NCBI RefSeq assembly: GCF_932526225.1
Contig: NC_064040.1
Location: 11,136,856 to 11,200,855, forward strand
Reading direction: 5' to 3'
Source of the DNA: Nematostella vectensis
Lineage: Eukaryota; Cnidaria; Anthozoa; Actiniaria; Edwardsiidae
Length of the DNA stretch: 64,000 nt
The position numbers were made by a program, and so were the translations under genes. Shown here in pieces: positions 11,275-27,439 of the stretch; position 1 is the stretch's first letter, and each line of letters opens with the position of its first letter. Under the pieces are notes generated by a model that was not told the origin of the DNA, did not search any database, and was given only the letters and a program-made list of their open reading frames with translations.

Positions 11275-14200
11275 TGATTCATCATCACCCAATGTACCAC
11301 TACACCACCCATACCCTCACCACTACACCACCCATACCCTCACCACTACACCAGCCATACCCTCACCACTACACCAGCCATACCCTCACCACTACACCAG
11401 CCATACCGTCACCACTACACCACCCATACCCTCACCACTACACCACCCATACCCTCACCACTACACCACCTATACCCTCACCACTACACCACCCATTCCC
11501 TCACCACTACACCACCCATACCCTCACCACTACACCACCCATACCCTCACCACTACACCACCCATACCCTCACCACTACACCACCCATACCCATACCCTT
11601 ACCACTACACCACCCATACCCTCACCACCACACCACCCATACCCTTACCACTACACCGCCCATACCCTTACCACTACATCACCCATACCCTCACCACTAC
11701 ACCACCCATACCCTCACCACTACACCACCCATACCCTCACCACTACACCACCCATACCCTCACCACTACACCACCCATACCCTTACCACTACACCACCCA
11801 TACCCTCTCCACTACACCACCCATACCCTTACCACTACACCACCCATACCCTCACCACTACACCACCCATACCCTTACCACTACACCACCCATACCCTCA
11901 CCACTACACCACCCATACCCTCACCACTACACCACCCATACCCTTACCACTACACCACCCATACCCTCACCACTACACCACCCATACCCTCACCACTACA
12001 CCACCCATACTCTCACCACTACACCACCCATACCCTTACCACTACATAACCCATACCCTTACCACTACACCACCCATACCCTCACCACTACACCACCCAT
12101 ACCCTCACCGCTACACCACCCATACCCTCACCACTACACCACCCATACCCTCACCGCTACACCACCCATACCGTTACCACTACACCACCCACACCCTCAC
12201 CACTACACCACCCATACCCTTACCGCTACACCACCCATACCCTCACCACTACACCACCCATACCCTCACCAATACACCACCCATACCCTCACCACTACAC
12301 CACCCATACCCTCACCACTACACCACCCACACCCTCACCACTACACCACCCATACCCTCACCACTACACCACCCTTACCCTTACCACTACACCACCCATA
12401 CCCTCACCACTACACCACTGATACCCTCACCACTACACCACCCATACCCTTACCACTACACCACCCATACCCTCACCACTACACCACCCATACCCTCACC
12501 ACTACACCACCCATACCAACACCACTACAACACCCATACCCTCACCACTACACCACCCACACCCTCACCACTACACCACCCATACCCTCACCACTACACC
12601 ACCCATACCCACACCACTACAACACCCATACCCTCACCACTACACCACCCACACCCTCACCAATACACCACCCATACCCACACCACTACAACACCCATAC
12701 CCTCACCACTACACCACCCACACCCTCACCACTACACCACACATACCCTCACCACTACACCACCGATACCCTTATTACTACACCACCCACACCCTCACCA
12801 CTACACCACCCATACCCTCACCACTACACCACCCATACCCTCACCACTACACCACCCACACCCTTACCACAACATCACCCATACCCTTACCACTACACCA
12901 CCCAAACCCTCACCACTACACCACCCATACCCTTACCGCTACACCACCCATACCCTCACCACTACACCACCCATACCCTCACCACCACACCACCCATACT
13001 CTCACCACTACATCACCCATACCCTTACCACCACACTACCCATACCCTCACCACCACACCACTAATACCCTCACCACTACATCACCCATACCCTCACCAC
13101 TACACCACCCATACCTCACCACTACACGAGCCATAACATCACCACTACACCACCCATACCTCACCACTACACCACCCCTACCCTTACCACTACACCACTT
13201 ATACCCTCACCACTACACCACCCATACCCTTACCACTACACCACCCATACCCTCACCACTACACCACCCATACCCTCACCACTACACCACCCATACCCTC
13301 ACCACTACACCACCCATACCCTCACCACTACACCACCCATACCCTTACCACTACACCACCCATACCCTCACCACTACACCACCCATACCCTCACCACTAC
13401 ACCACCCATACCCTCACAACTACACCACCCATACCCTCACCACTACACCACCCATACCCTTACCACTACATCACCCTTACCACTACACCACCCATACCCT
13501 CACCACTACACCACCCATACCCTCACCACTACACCACCCATACCCTCACCACTACACCACCCATACCTCACCACTACACGAGCCATACCCTCACCACTAC
13601 ACCACCCATACCCTCACCACTACACCACCCATACCCTCACCACTACATAACCCATACCCTTACCACTACACCACCCATACCCTCACCACCACACCACCCA
13701 TACCCTTACCGCTACACCACCCATACCCTCACCACTACACCACTCATACCCTTACCACTACACCACCCATACCCTCACCACTACACCACCCATACCCTCA
13801 CCACTACACCACCCATACCCTTACCGCTACACCACCCATACCCTCACCACTACACCACTCATACCCTTACCACTACACCACCCATACCCTCACCACTACA
13901 CCACCCATACCCTCACCACTACACCACCCATACCCTCACCACTACACTACCCATACCCTCACCGCTACACCACCCATACCGTTACCACTACACCACCCCT
14001 ACCCTTACCACTACACCACCCAAACCTTCACCACTACACCACCCATACCCTTACCACTACACCACACATTCCCTCACCACTACACCACCCATACCCTCAC
14101 CACTACACCACCCATACCTCACCACTACACCACCCATACCATTACCACTACACCACCCATACCCTCACCACTACACCACCCATACCCTCACCACTACACC

Positions 14201-17200
14201 ACCCATACCCTTACCACTACACCACCCATACCCTCACCACTACACCACCCATACCCTCACCACTACACCACCCATACTCTCACCACTACACCACCCATAC
14301 CCTTACCACTACAACACCCATACCCTCACCACTACACCACCCACACCCTCACCACTACACCACACATACCCTCACCACTACACCACCGATACCCTTATTA
14401 CTACACCACCCACACCCTCACCACTACACCACCCATACCCTCACCACTACACCACCCATACCCTCACCACTACACCACCCACACCCTTACCACAACATCA
14501 CCCATACCCTTACCACTACACCACCCAAACCCTCACCACTACACCACCCATACCCTTACCGCTACACCACCCATACCCTCACCACTACACCACCCATACC
14601 CTCACCACCACACCACCCATACTCTCACCACTACATCACCCATACCCTTACCACCACACTACCCATACCCTCACCACCACACCACTAATACCCTCACCAC
14701 TACATCACCCATACCCTCACCACTACACCACCCATACCTCACCACTACACGAGCCATAACATCACCACTACACCACCCATACCTCACCACTACACCACCC
14801 CTACCCTTACCACTACACCACTTATACCCTCACCACTACACCACCCATACCCTTACCACTACACCACCCATACCCTCACCACTACACCACCCATACCCTC
14901 ACCACTACACCACCCATACCCTCACCACTACACCACCCATACCCTCACCACTACACCACCCATACCCTTACCACTACACCACCCATACCCTCACCACTAC
15001 ACCACCCATACCCTCACCACTACACCACCCATACCCTCACAACTACACCACCCATACCCTCACCACTACACCACCCATACCCTTACCACTACATCACCCT
15101 TACCACTACACCACCCATACCCTCACCACTACACCACCCATACCCTCACCACTACACCACCCATACCCTCACCACTACACCACCCATACCTCACCACTAC
15201 ACGAGCCATACCCTCACCACTACACCACCCATACCCTCACCACTACACCACCCATACCCTCACCACTACATAACCCATACCCTTACCACTACACCACCCA
15301 TACCCTCACCACCACACCACCCATACCCTTACCGCTACACCACCCATACCCTCACCACTACACCACTCATACCCTTACCACTACACCACCCATACCCTCA
15401 CCACTACACCACCCATACCCTCACCACTACACCACCCATACCCTTACCGCTACACCACCCATACCCTCACCACTACACCACTCATACCCTTACCACTACA
15501 CCACCCATACCCTCACCACTACACCACCCATACCCTCACCACTACACCACCCATACCCTCACCACTACACTACCCATACCCTCACCGCTACACCACCCAT
15601 ACCGTTACCACTACACCACCCCTACCCTTACCACTACACCACCCAAACCTTCACCACTACACCACCCATACCCTTACCACTACACCACACATTCCCTCAC
15701 CACTACACCACCCATACCCTCACCACTACACCACCCATACCTCACCACTACACCACCCATACCATTACCACTACACCACCCATACCCTCACCACTACACC
15801 ACCCATACCCTCACCACTACACCACCCATACCCTTACCACTACACCACCCATACCCTCACCACTACACCACCCATACCCTCACCACTACACCACCCATAC
15901 TCTCACCACTACACCACCCATACCCTTACCACTACACCACCCATACCCTTACCACTACATAACCCATACCCTTACCACTACACCACCCATACCCTCACCA
16001 CTACACCACCCATACCCTTACGCTACACCACCCATACCCTCACCACTACACCACCCATACCCTCACCGCTACACTACCCATACCGTTACCACTACACCAC
16101 CCACACCCTCACCACTACACCACCCATACCCTTACCGCTACACCACCCATACCCTCACCACTACACCACCCATACCCTCACCAATACACCACCCATACCC
16201 TCACCACTACACCACCCATACCCTCACCACTACACCACCCACACCCTCACCACTACACCACCCATACCCTCACCACTACACCACCCTTATCCTTACCACT
16301 ACACCACCCATACCCTCACCACTACACCACTGATACCCTCACCACTACACCACCCATACCCTTACCACTACACCACCCATACCCTCACCACTACACCACC
16401 CATACCCTCACCACTACACCACCCATACCCACACCACTACAACACCCATACCCTCACCACTACACCACCCACACCCTCACCACTACACCACCCATACCCT
16501 CACCACTACACCACCCATACCCACACCACTACAACACCCATACCTTCACCACTACACCACCCACACCCTCACCAATACACCACCCATACCCACACCACTA
16601 CAACACCCATACCCTCACCACTACACCACCCACACCCTCACCACTACACCACACATACCCTCACCACTACACCACCGATACCCTTATTACTACACCACCC
16701 ACACCCTCACCACTACACCACTCATACCCTCACCACTACACCACCCATACCCTCACCACTACACCACCCACACCCTTACCACTACATCACCCATACCCTT
16801 ACCACTACACCACCCAAACCCTCACCACTACACCACCCATACCCTTACCGCTACACCACCCATACCCTCACTACTACACCACCCATACCCTCACCACCAC
16901 ACCACCCATACGCTCACCACTACATCACCCATACCCTTACCACCACACCACCCATACCCTCACCACCACACCACTAATACCCTCACCACTACATCACCCA
17001 TACCCTCACCACTACACCACCCATACCTCACCACTACACGAGCCATAACATCACCACTACACCACCCATACCTCACCACTACACCACCCATACCCTTACC
17101 GCTACACCACCCATACCCTCACCACTACACCACTCATACCCTTACCACTACACCACCCATACCCTCACCACTACACCACCCATACCCTCACCACTACACC

Positions 17201-20200
17201 ACCCATACCCTTACCGCTACACCACCCATACCCTCACCACTACACCACTCATACCCTTACCACTACACCACCCATACCCTCACCACTACACCACCCATAC
17301 CCTCACCACTACACCACCCATACCCTCACCACTACACTACCCATACCCTCACCGCTACACCACCCATACCGTTACCACTACACCACCCCTACCCTTACCA
17401 CTACACCACCCAAACCTTCACCACTACACCACCCATACCCTTACCACTACACCACACATTCCCTCACCACTACACCACCCATACCCTCACCACTACACCA
17501 CCCATACCTCACCACTACACCACCCATACCATTACCACTACACCACCCATACCCTCACCACTACACCACCCATACCCTCACCACTACACCACCCATACCC
17601 TTACCACTACACCACCCATACCCTCACCACTACACCACCCATACCCTCACCACTACACCACCCATACTCTCACCACTACACCACCCATACCCTTACCACT
17701 ACACCACCCATACCCTTACCACTACATAACCCATACCCTTACCACTACACCACCCATACCCTCACCACTACACCACCCATACCCTTACGCTACACCACCC
17801 ATACCCTCACCACTACACCACCCATACCCTCACCGCTACACTACCCATACCGTTACCACTACACCACCCACACCCTCACCACTACACCACCCATACCCTT
17901 ACCGCTACACCACCCATACCCTCACCACTACACCACCCATACCCTCACCAATACACCACCCATACCCTCACCACTACACCACCCATACCCTCACCACTAC
18001 ACCACCCACACCCTCACCACTACACCACCCATACCCTCACCACTACACCACCCTTATCCTTACCACTACACCACCCATACCCTCACCACTACACCACTGA
18101 TACCCTCACCACTACACCACCCATACCCTTACCACTACACCACCCATACCCTCACCACTACACCACCCATACCCTCACCACTACACCACCCATACCCACA
18201 CCACTACAACACCCATACCCTCACCACTACACCACCCACACCCTCACCACTACACCACCCATACCCTCACCACTACACCACCCATACCCACACCACTACA
18301 ACACCCATACCCTCACCACTACACCACCCACACCCTCACCAATACACCACCCATACCCACACCACTACAACACCCATACCCTCACCACTACACCACCCAC
18401 ACCCTCACCACTACACCACACATACCCTCACCACTACACCACCGATACCCTTATTACTACACCACCCACACCCTCACCACTACACCACTCATACCCTCAC
18501 CACTACACCACCCATACCCTCACCACTACACCACCCACACCCTTACCACTACATCACCCATACCCTTACCACTACACCACCCAAACCCTCACCACTACAC
18601 CACCCATACCCTTACCGCTACACCACCCATACCCTCACCACTACACCACCCATACCCTCACCACCACACCACCCATACGCTCACCACTACATCACCCATA
18701 CCCTTACCACCACACCACCCATACCCTCACCACCACACCACTAATACCCTCACCACTACATCACCCATACCCTCACCACTACACCACCCATACCTCACCA
18801 CTACACGAGCCATAACATCACCACTACACCACCCATACCTCACCACTACACCACCCCTACCCTTACCACTACACCACTTATACCCTCACCACTACACCAC
18901 CCATACCCTTACCACTACACCACCCATACCCTCACCACTACACCACCCATACCCTCACCACTACACCACCCATACCCTCACCACTACACCACCCATACCC
19001 TCACCACTACACCACCCATACCCTCACCACTACACCACCCATACCCTTACCACTACACCACCCATACCCTCACCACTACACCACCCATACCCTCACCACT
19101 ACACCACCCATACCCTCACCACTACACCACCCATACCCTCACCACTACACCACCCATACCCTTACCACTACATCACCCATACCCTCACCACTACACCACC
19201 CATACCCTCACCACTACACCACCCTTACCACTACACCACCCATACCCTCACCACTACACCACCCATACCCTCACCACTACACCACCCATACCCTCACCAC
19301 TACACCACCCATACCTCACCACTACACGAGCCATACCTTCACCACTACACCACCCATACCCTCACCACTACACCACCCATACCCTCACCACTACACCACC
19401 CTTACCACTACACCACCCATACCCTCACCACTACACCATCCTTACCACTACACCACCCATACCCTCACCACTACACCACCCATACCCTCACCACTACACC
19501 ACCCATACCCTCACCACTACACCACCCATACCCTCACCACTACACCACCCTTGCCAGTACACCACCCATACCCTTGCCACTACACCACCCATACCCTCAC
19601 CACTACACCACCCACACCCTCACCACTACACCACCCATACTCTCACCACTACACCACCCATACCCTTACCACTACACCACCCATACCCTTACCACTACAT
19701 AACCCATACCCTTACCACTACACCACCCATACCCTCACCACCACACCACCCATACCCTCACCACTACACCACCCACACCCTCACCACTACACCACCCATA
19801 CCCTCACCACTACACCACCCTTACCCTTACCACTACACCACCCATACCCTCACCACTACACCACTGATACCCTCACCACTACACCACCCATACCCTTACC
19901 ACTACACCACCCATACCCTCACCACTACACCACCCATACCCTCACCACTACACCACCCATACCCTCACCACTACACCACCCATACCCTCACCACTACACC
20001 ACCCATACCCTCACCACTACACCACCCATACCCTTACCACTACACCACCCATACCCTCACCACTACACCACCCATACCCTCACCACTACACCACCCATAC
20101 CCTCACCACTACACCACCCATACCCTCACCACTACACCACCCATACCCTTACCACTACATCACCCATACCCTCACCACTACACCACCCTTACCACTACAC

Positions 20201-23200
20201 CACCCATACCCTCACCACTACACCACCCATACCCTCACCACTACACCACCCATACCCTCACCACTACACCACCCATACCTCACCACTACACGAGCCATAC
20301 CTTCACCACTACACCACCCATACCCTCACCACTACACCACCCATACCCTCACCACTACACCACCCTTACCACTACACCACCCATACCCTCACCACTACAC
20401 CATCCTTACCACTACACCACCCATACCCTCACCACTACACCACCCATACCCTCACCACTACACCACCCATACCCTCACCACTACACCACCCATACCCTCA
20501 CCACTACACCACCCTTGCCAGTACACCACCCATACCCTTGCCACTACACCACCCATACCCTCACCACTACACCACCCACACCCTCACCACTACACCACCC
20601 ATACTCTCACCACTACACCACCCATACCCTTACCACTACATAACCCATACCCTTACCACTACACCACCCATACCCTCACCACCACACCACCCATACCCTC
20701 ACCACTACACCACCCACACCCTCACCACTACACCACCCATACCCTCACCACTACACCACCCTTATCCTTACCACTACACCACCCATACCCTCACCACTAC
20801 ACCACTGATACCCTCACCACTACACCACCCATACCCTTACCACTACACCACCCATACCCTCACCACTACACCACCCATACCCTCACCACTACACCACCCA
20901 TACCCACACCACTACAACACCCATACCCTCACCACTACACCACCCACACCCTCACCACTACACCACCCATACCCTCACCACTACACCACCCATACCCACA
21001 CCACTACAACACCCATACCCTCACCACTACACCACCCACACCCTCACCAATACACCACCCATACCCACACCACTACAACACCCATACCCTCACCACTACA
21101 CCACCCACACCCTCACCACTACACCACACATACCCTCACCACTACACCACCGATACCCTTATTACTACACCACCCACACCCTCACCACTACACCACCCAT
21201 ACCCTCACCACTACACCACCCATACCCTCACCACTACACCACCCACACCCTTACCACTACATCACCCATACCCTTACCACTACACCACCCAAACCCTCAC
21301 CACTACACCACCCATACCCTTACCGCTACACCACCCATACCCTCACCACTACACCACCCATACCCTCACCACCACACCACCCATACGCTCACCACTACAT
21401 CACCCATACCCTTACCACCACACCACCCATACCCTCACCACCACACCACTAATACCCTCACCACTACATCACCCATACCCTCACCACTACACCACCCATA
21501 CCTCACCACTACACGAGCCATAACATCACCACTACACCACCCATACCTCACCACTACACCACCCCTACCCTTACCACTACACCACTTATACCCTCACCAC
21601 TACACCACCCATACCCTTACCACTACACCACCCATACCCTCACCACTACACCACCCATACCCTCACCACTACACCACCCATACCCTCACCACTACACCAC
21701 CCATACCCTCACCACTACACCACCCATACCCTTACCACTACACCACCCATACCCTCACCACTACACCACCCATACCCTCACCACTACACCACCCATACCC
21801 TCACCACTACACCACCCATACCCTCACCACTACACCACCCATACCCTTACCACTACATCACCCATACCCTCACCACTACACCACCCATACCCTCACCACT
21901 ACACCACCCTTACCACTACACCACCCATACCCTCACCACTACACCACCCATACCCTCACCACTACACCACCCATACCCTCACCACTACACCACCCATACC
22001 TCACCACTACACGAGCCATACCTTCACCACTACACCACCCATACCCTCACCACTACACCACCCATACCCTCACCACTACACCACCCTTACCACTACACCA
22101 CCCATACCCTCACCACTACACCATCCTTACCACTACACCACCCATACCCTCACCACTACACCACCCATACCCTCACCACTACACCACCCATACCCTCACC
22201 ACTACACCACCCATACCCTCACCACTACACCACCCATACCCTCACCACTACACCACCCTTGCCACTACACCACCCATACCCTTGCCACTACACCACCCAT
22301 ACCCTCACCACTACACCACCCACACCCTCACCACTACACCACCCATACTCTCACCACTACACCACCCATACCCTTACCACTACACCACCCATACCCTTAC
22401 CACTACATAACCCATACCCTTACCACTACACCACCCATACCCTCACCACCACACCACCCATACCCTTACCGCTACACCACCCATACCCTCACCACTACAC
22501 CACTCATACCCTTACCACTACACCACCCATACCCTCACCACTACACCACCCATACCCTCACCACTACACCACCCATACCCTCACCACTACACCACCCATA
22601 CCCTTACCGCTACACCACCCATACCCTCACCACTACACCACTCATACCCTTACCACTACATCACCCATACCCTCACCACTACACCACCCATACCCTCACC
22701 ACTACACCACCCATACCCTCACCACTACACCACCCATACCCTCACCACTACACCACCCATACCCTTACCACTATGCCACCCATACCCTCTCCACTACACC
22801 ACCCATACCCTTACCACTACACCACCCATACCCTCACCACTACACCACCCATACCCTTACCACTACACCACCCATACCCTCACCACTACACCACCCATAC
22901 CCTCACCACTACACCACCCATACCCTCACCACTACACCACCCATACCCTTACCACTACACCACCCATACCCTCACCACTACACCACCCATACCCTCACCA
23001 CTACACCACCCATACTCTCACCACTACACCACCCATACCCTTACCACTACACCACCCATACCCTTACCACTACATAACCCATACCCTTACCACTACATAA
23101 CCCATACCCTTACCACTACACCACCCATACCCTCACCACTACACCACCCATACCCTTACCGCTACACCACCCATACCCTCACCACTACACCACCCATACC

Positions 23201-23905
23201 CTCACCACTACACCACCCATACCACTACACCACCCATACCCTTACCGCTACACCACCCATACCCTCACCACTACACCACCCATACCCTCACCCATACTCT
23301 CACCACTACACCACCCATACCCTTACCACTACACCACCCATACCCTTACCACTACATAACCCATACCCTTACCACTACACCACCCATACCCTCACCACTA
23401 CACCACCCATACCCTTACCGCTACACCACCCATACGCTCACCACTACAGCACTCATACCCTTACTACAACACCACCCATACCCTCACCACTACACCACCC
23501 ATACCCTCACCACTACACCACCCATACCCTCACCACTACACTACCCATACCCTCACCGCTACACCACCCATACCGTTACCACTACACCACCCCTACCCTT
23601 ACCACTACACCACCCAAACCCTCACCACTACACCACCCATACCCTTACCACTACACCACACATTCCCTCACCACTACACCACCCATACCCTCACCACTAC
23701 ACCACCCATACCTCACCACTACACCACCCATACCCTCACCACTACACCAGCCATACCCTCACCACTACACCAGCCATACCCTCACCACTACACCAGCCAT
23801 ACCCTCACCACTACACCACCCATACCCTCACCACTACACCACCCATACCCTCACCACTACACCACCCATACCCTCACCACTACACCACCCATACCCTTAC
23901 CACTA
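11275..23905. repeat. Satellite array, 23-bp unit, about 550 copies, with higher-order duplications
   Basis: An uninterrupted head-to-tail array of a 23-bp unit built on CACCACTACACC followed by ACCCATACCCT; see 11301 onward. Variants include CCCTTACC for CCCTCACC, CGCTACACC, CACACCC, and short units lacking 3 or 8 bp. The plus strand is almost free of G. The unit length is not a multiple of three, so every plus frame reads the same 23-residue period (THTLTTTPPIP...). That produces long apparent ORFs at 11271-13136, 19551-21452, 22259-23077 and 22773-23906. Rare variant units recur at fixed spacing (see findings), which shows large segmental duplications inside the array. Assembled length may differ from true length. 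Confidence 0.97.
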
Positions 23906-26759
23906 ATACTACAGTGTTCTACAATGCCCACCAGACTGTTTTGGAAATTAACCAATACACATATGCAAGAAACAGTGATTTAAATAGACTTTACCAGTCT
24001 GTTAACGCGTGGCTAACTGTAGGGCAGACTATGAGTGAAACGTGCTAGTTTTAAAGTATGTGTCAATCAAACTGATTTCCGTACCATGATTGCCTGACTT
24101 TCTCGTGTTTTGTAATAATGGTAACTGTTGCTTGTTGCATTTTAAGTGAAAGTGAATGCTCTTGCCACCTAACAACTGACCGATTGCGTCTAGAAGTTGT
24201 CTCCGAAAAAAGTGATTAACGTAGCTTTCTTGGGGATTTGCGCTTTTTTATCAGCTGTCGAACACATTTCTGAAAGCATATTAACACAATACTCGTGATA
24301 AGATAACTGTGTAAACCCTGACTGAAAGATAAGACCCATTACCATCTTGGCTTTCCAAGCAGCAAGGACTTCCCTACGTTTGTATTGTTATCATCCAATT
24401 CGAGTTATTAATGCACTTCTCTTGTGAAAGATACCCTTTGCTTATATGCCTCTCAACAGAAGATAAACGCTTCACTTTCGATGATAGCTTTTTGGCGTTA
24501 TCGAGAAAATGGGATTCTGTAATGAGAAATGAACTCGAGACGCATTAGCAAATGCTATTATTTTCGTGTGCTTTAAATCTTCAATTTGGGATTTATCTGT
24601 AAATCCTACTTGACAGCGATCTCGATCTCAAACTTATGCGAGGCATTTAACCAAACACTAGTCGTCACTCCTCCGGTTTTATGATATTCTTGTGAATAAA
24701 ATAGCAATCAATTGTTGTTTTCCCTGGGGTTACATTGTGTTATTTCAATTTATTTCGTCAAATTTATTTAATCATCGCCTTCTGTTTTTATTTTATTGTT
24801 ATTTTTTCATCATGTTCCATTTTATGTAACAAAGGTGGTATTTAAATTCCAAGAGATTTTAACATTAGCGTACTGTTTTTTATGTTCATTTTTAAGGTGA
24901 AACGTTGAATACATATTATAGCTCTTTGTCGAAGGAGAGTCAAGTGCTATCTCGTAAACCCTATGAGGGCATCTTAAAACGGTAAAGAGATGTATTATGA
25001 GTAAGGCCGTCGAATCAAATTATAAACCTTATGTAATATGAGTTTTCTAGCCGTTCTTGCTTCGAAAGTTGTTCAGAGTTTCTAATATGCTAAGATAGAT
25101 ATGTGTCCATATTTAGAAGTTTATATTTACCTAAGACAAGTGGACGCATCTATTGAATGGTCTGACATCGTATGAGCGTCACAAAATAGAATGAAAACGT
25201 TGAAACAAAACTGCGCGTTTCTCATTAAATTCAGAAAAAAACCCTATGATTTTTAAAGGCCTAGTAGCCTTGCTACAGCTGCCAGAAATCGTTGAGATTA
25301 AATTTGCCAATGCTGCTTCCGATAGTTTCTGCTCTATGTTTAATGCCAATAAACTTTAAGTATGAAAGGTTTTTAACATAAAAACGTAGTTTTTTCTGAA
25401 ATTAATGGCGTTAAATATTCCCCAACGGATTCACGTTAACATTCGAAATGAATGAATACATTTCTTTAATGATTTTATCCCAGAGGGCTCACGAAACCCA
25501 CAAAGTAATTTTAAGGAAACATTAAATCAAAAACGACACGACATTTCCTTTTGCTTTAGTCTAATTCAAAATCTAGCTTATCCTGTCCTGTCTAAACACA
25601 ACTCATGTGTGGAAATTCCCTCTGAAGGAAATCCCTTTAACAAGCCGACCCTTATTGATAATTTTCATGGCTTATTGCTTTGCAAACATCTCCCCTTGTC
25701 GGCATTTTATGGTTATTTGTTTGTCTATTAAATGCTTGACTGCAAAGTGCCTTTTTCTTGATTTTCTTTCGGGTTTTATAATGCACCGGTCGTCTTTCAC
25801 GAATAGTAAACCAGTATCCCTTACATAGATTGATTTCCCGCCTTGAATATCTACAGAGCTTCTATATGTGCCATTTTCTGCGAGCGCATAAAATTTAGTT
25901 ACCACCTTAAAAAAATTGTTTTTACCGTTGGGATAAAATTCAAGGATAGCATTTAAGGGAACAAGTGGATTAGTTCTAGGGTTTCTGTGGTAATTTGGAC
26001 ATTGTCTTAATGTACTTTTTTTTACCAGCAAAGCCAATGTGTGATTAATTACTTTACATGAATCTATAAACTAAACCTCAATAGTCTCTGTTACCCTCTA
26101 TTTTGTCACTCTAGCAAAAATCCTAGGGAGAAAGCATCCACTCCCGTCGGTTGATTTTGTGAATCTTTTGCGAGGTTTTCGATTGAATTGGTAGATAAAG
26201 GATAACATGTTGTTTTTATTTTTCGATATTTCGATATTTCTTCGCATGATTGTCATTCCAATATTGGTTGAAAACAGCAGCGAAATGTGTGGTTTTCTAG
26301 GGCTGCGTTTGTGTCGATACTAGATCTCAAATTCCTAGATCTCTCTGTATATCGGTTCACCAATGGCAACTATCTGTGACGCGTCACTCGAGAAAGGGGA
26401 CCCCCTTGTGATATTGGTATCATATACTAAGCTATACTCGCCTGAGATAAAGAGAAAGTTAAGTATCTACTTTTTTAACAGCATAGGGCGATGTCCGAGT
26501 TTAAAACTATACGATAGCTATGAGATAAAGAGATTGATAAAGTCTCTGTTTGCTGTAATGATTGAGACTCGAGCTCTTTGCAAAAACAGGGTTCTTGTAG
26601 ACTGAACATCCATGTCTCGGCCTGAGAGTATCACGAGAAAGAGAAGAGATTGGAGACAGAAGTGAATGTAAATGGAAGAAAGAAAATAGATGTAGAGAGT
26701 AAAGTAAGAGTATGAAAAAAAGAGGCGAGGACGAGGAGAAAGACGTATTTAAAGAATGT
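23906..26759. other. Gene-poor stretch after satellite
   Basis: AT-rich unique-looking DNA. A 121-codon minus ORF at 25672-26037 (antisense to a 73-codon plus ORF) has no recognisable domain and no splice context, so it is not called a gene. A diverged repeat resembling the one at 26991-27150 lies at about 26091-26260. Confidence 0.4.
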
Positions 26760-26760
26760 C

Positions 26761-26990
26761 GATCAACCACTCCTTTGTTATTATTTACAATAGGAAAATA
26801 AAGCGGTTCATTTGCAAGAAAACTTGAAAATAACCATCCACGATCGAAGTCTATTACTTTGTAAATTATATTTGATTGAGAGTTTCTTTACTTGCTTGAA
26901 TTAGCCAATGGAAATGAGTGAGTCGATGTTATGCGAGAGAGTAAAATGGCGGCGTGATTGGCCTTCTTTTAACAGCCTTTGTCAGCGGCC
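26761..26990 (-). repeat. Dispersed repeat family copy 1 (YY1 + CCAAT bearing)
   Basis: On the minus strand it reads GGCCAATCACGCCGCCATTT, then an ATTTCCATTGGCTAATTCAA segment, and ends in AACAAAGGAGTGGTTGATCG. The same ordered blocks occur at 54173-54420 and 56215-56450, and the terminal block alone at about 49590-49660. The conserved start contains a CCAAT box and a YY1-type AAAATGGCGGC (26943-26953). No coding capacity. Confidence 0.7.
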
Positions 26991-27150
26991 TTTTTGTCAC
27001 CCTAACAAAATATCTAGCTCGAGATACATTTCCATTGGCTGATTTGGGACTTTAATAATATTTTCGGTTGAATTTGGTAGAAGATTATGAAACTTTATTC
27101 AGTTTTAAATAGACATTTTCGATGGATATTTCTTCACATATTTTATCTGT
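26991..27150 (+). repeat. Diverged related repeat, inverted against copy 1
   Basis: Contains ATTTCCATTGGCTGATTTGG, TTTTCGGTTGAATTTGGTAG and a TTTCGATGGATATTTCTTC segment. It resembles the middle of the 26761-26990 family in opposite orientation and the weaker copy at about 26091-26260. The boundaries are approximate. Confidence 0.4.
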
Positions 27151-27439
27151 TAACATGAAACCAATAGCGTGTGGCTGAACATGGCTCTTTAAGATAAGAA
27201 GAGAATCAGCTCGTACGTGATACAAAGATGTCTATGGCTGCTACGTGCCATTAGAACAATCTCATTAAACCTAACCGCCCTAACTGAGTTTCACGTCAAT
27301 TTGTCGCGCCAGGTAGAGTCAATTTCTCACTCGCCATAGGGTGCCCAATATTAGCGCTCTCTGTTTCCTTAAAAGTGTATTTGGAACCCTCAAGTAGTTC
27401 TCATTCACGCCAAAAGCGCGCCAACTAAATTCCACATGT

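Noticed and set aside
11271-13136. 621-codon His/Thr/Pro-rich ORF, and the similar ORFs at 19551, 22259 and 22773
   Set aside because: Translation of the 23-bp satellite; identical peptide period in all three frames and no codon bias or flanking gene structure.
11275-23905. Telomeric or subtelomeric repeat
   Set aside because: The unit is C/A-rich but contains no regular CCCTAA hexamer array and is embedded between ordinary genes.
25672-26037. 121-codon minus ORF
   Set aside because: No recognised family, antisense ORF present, no splice or promoter context.
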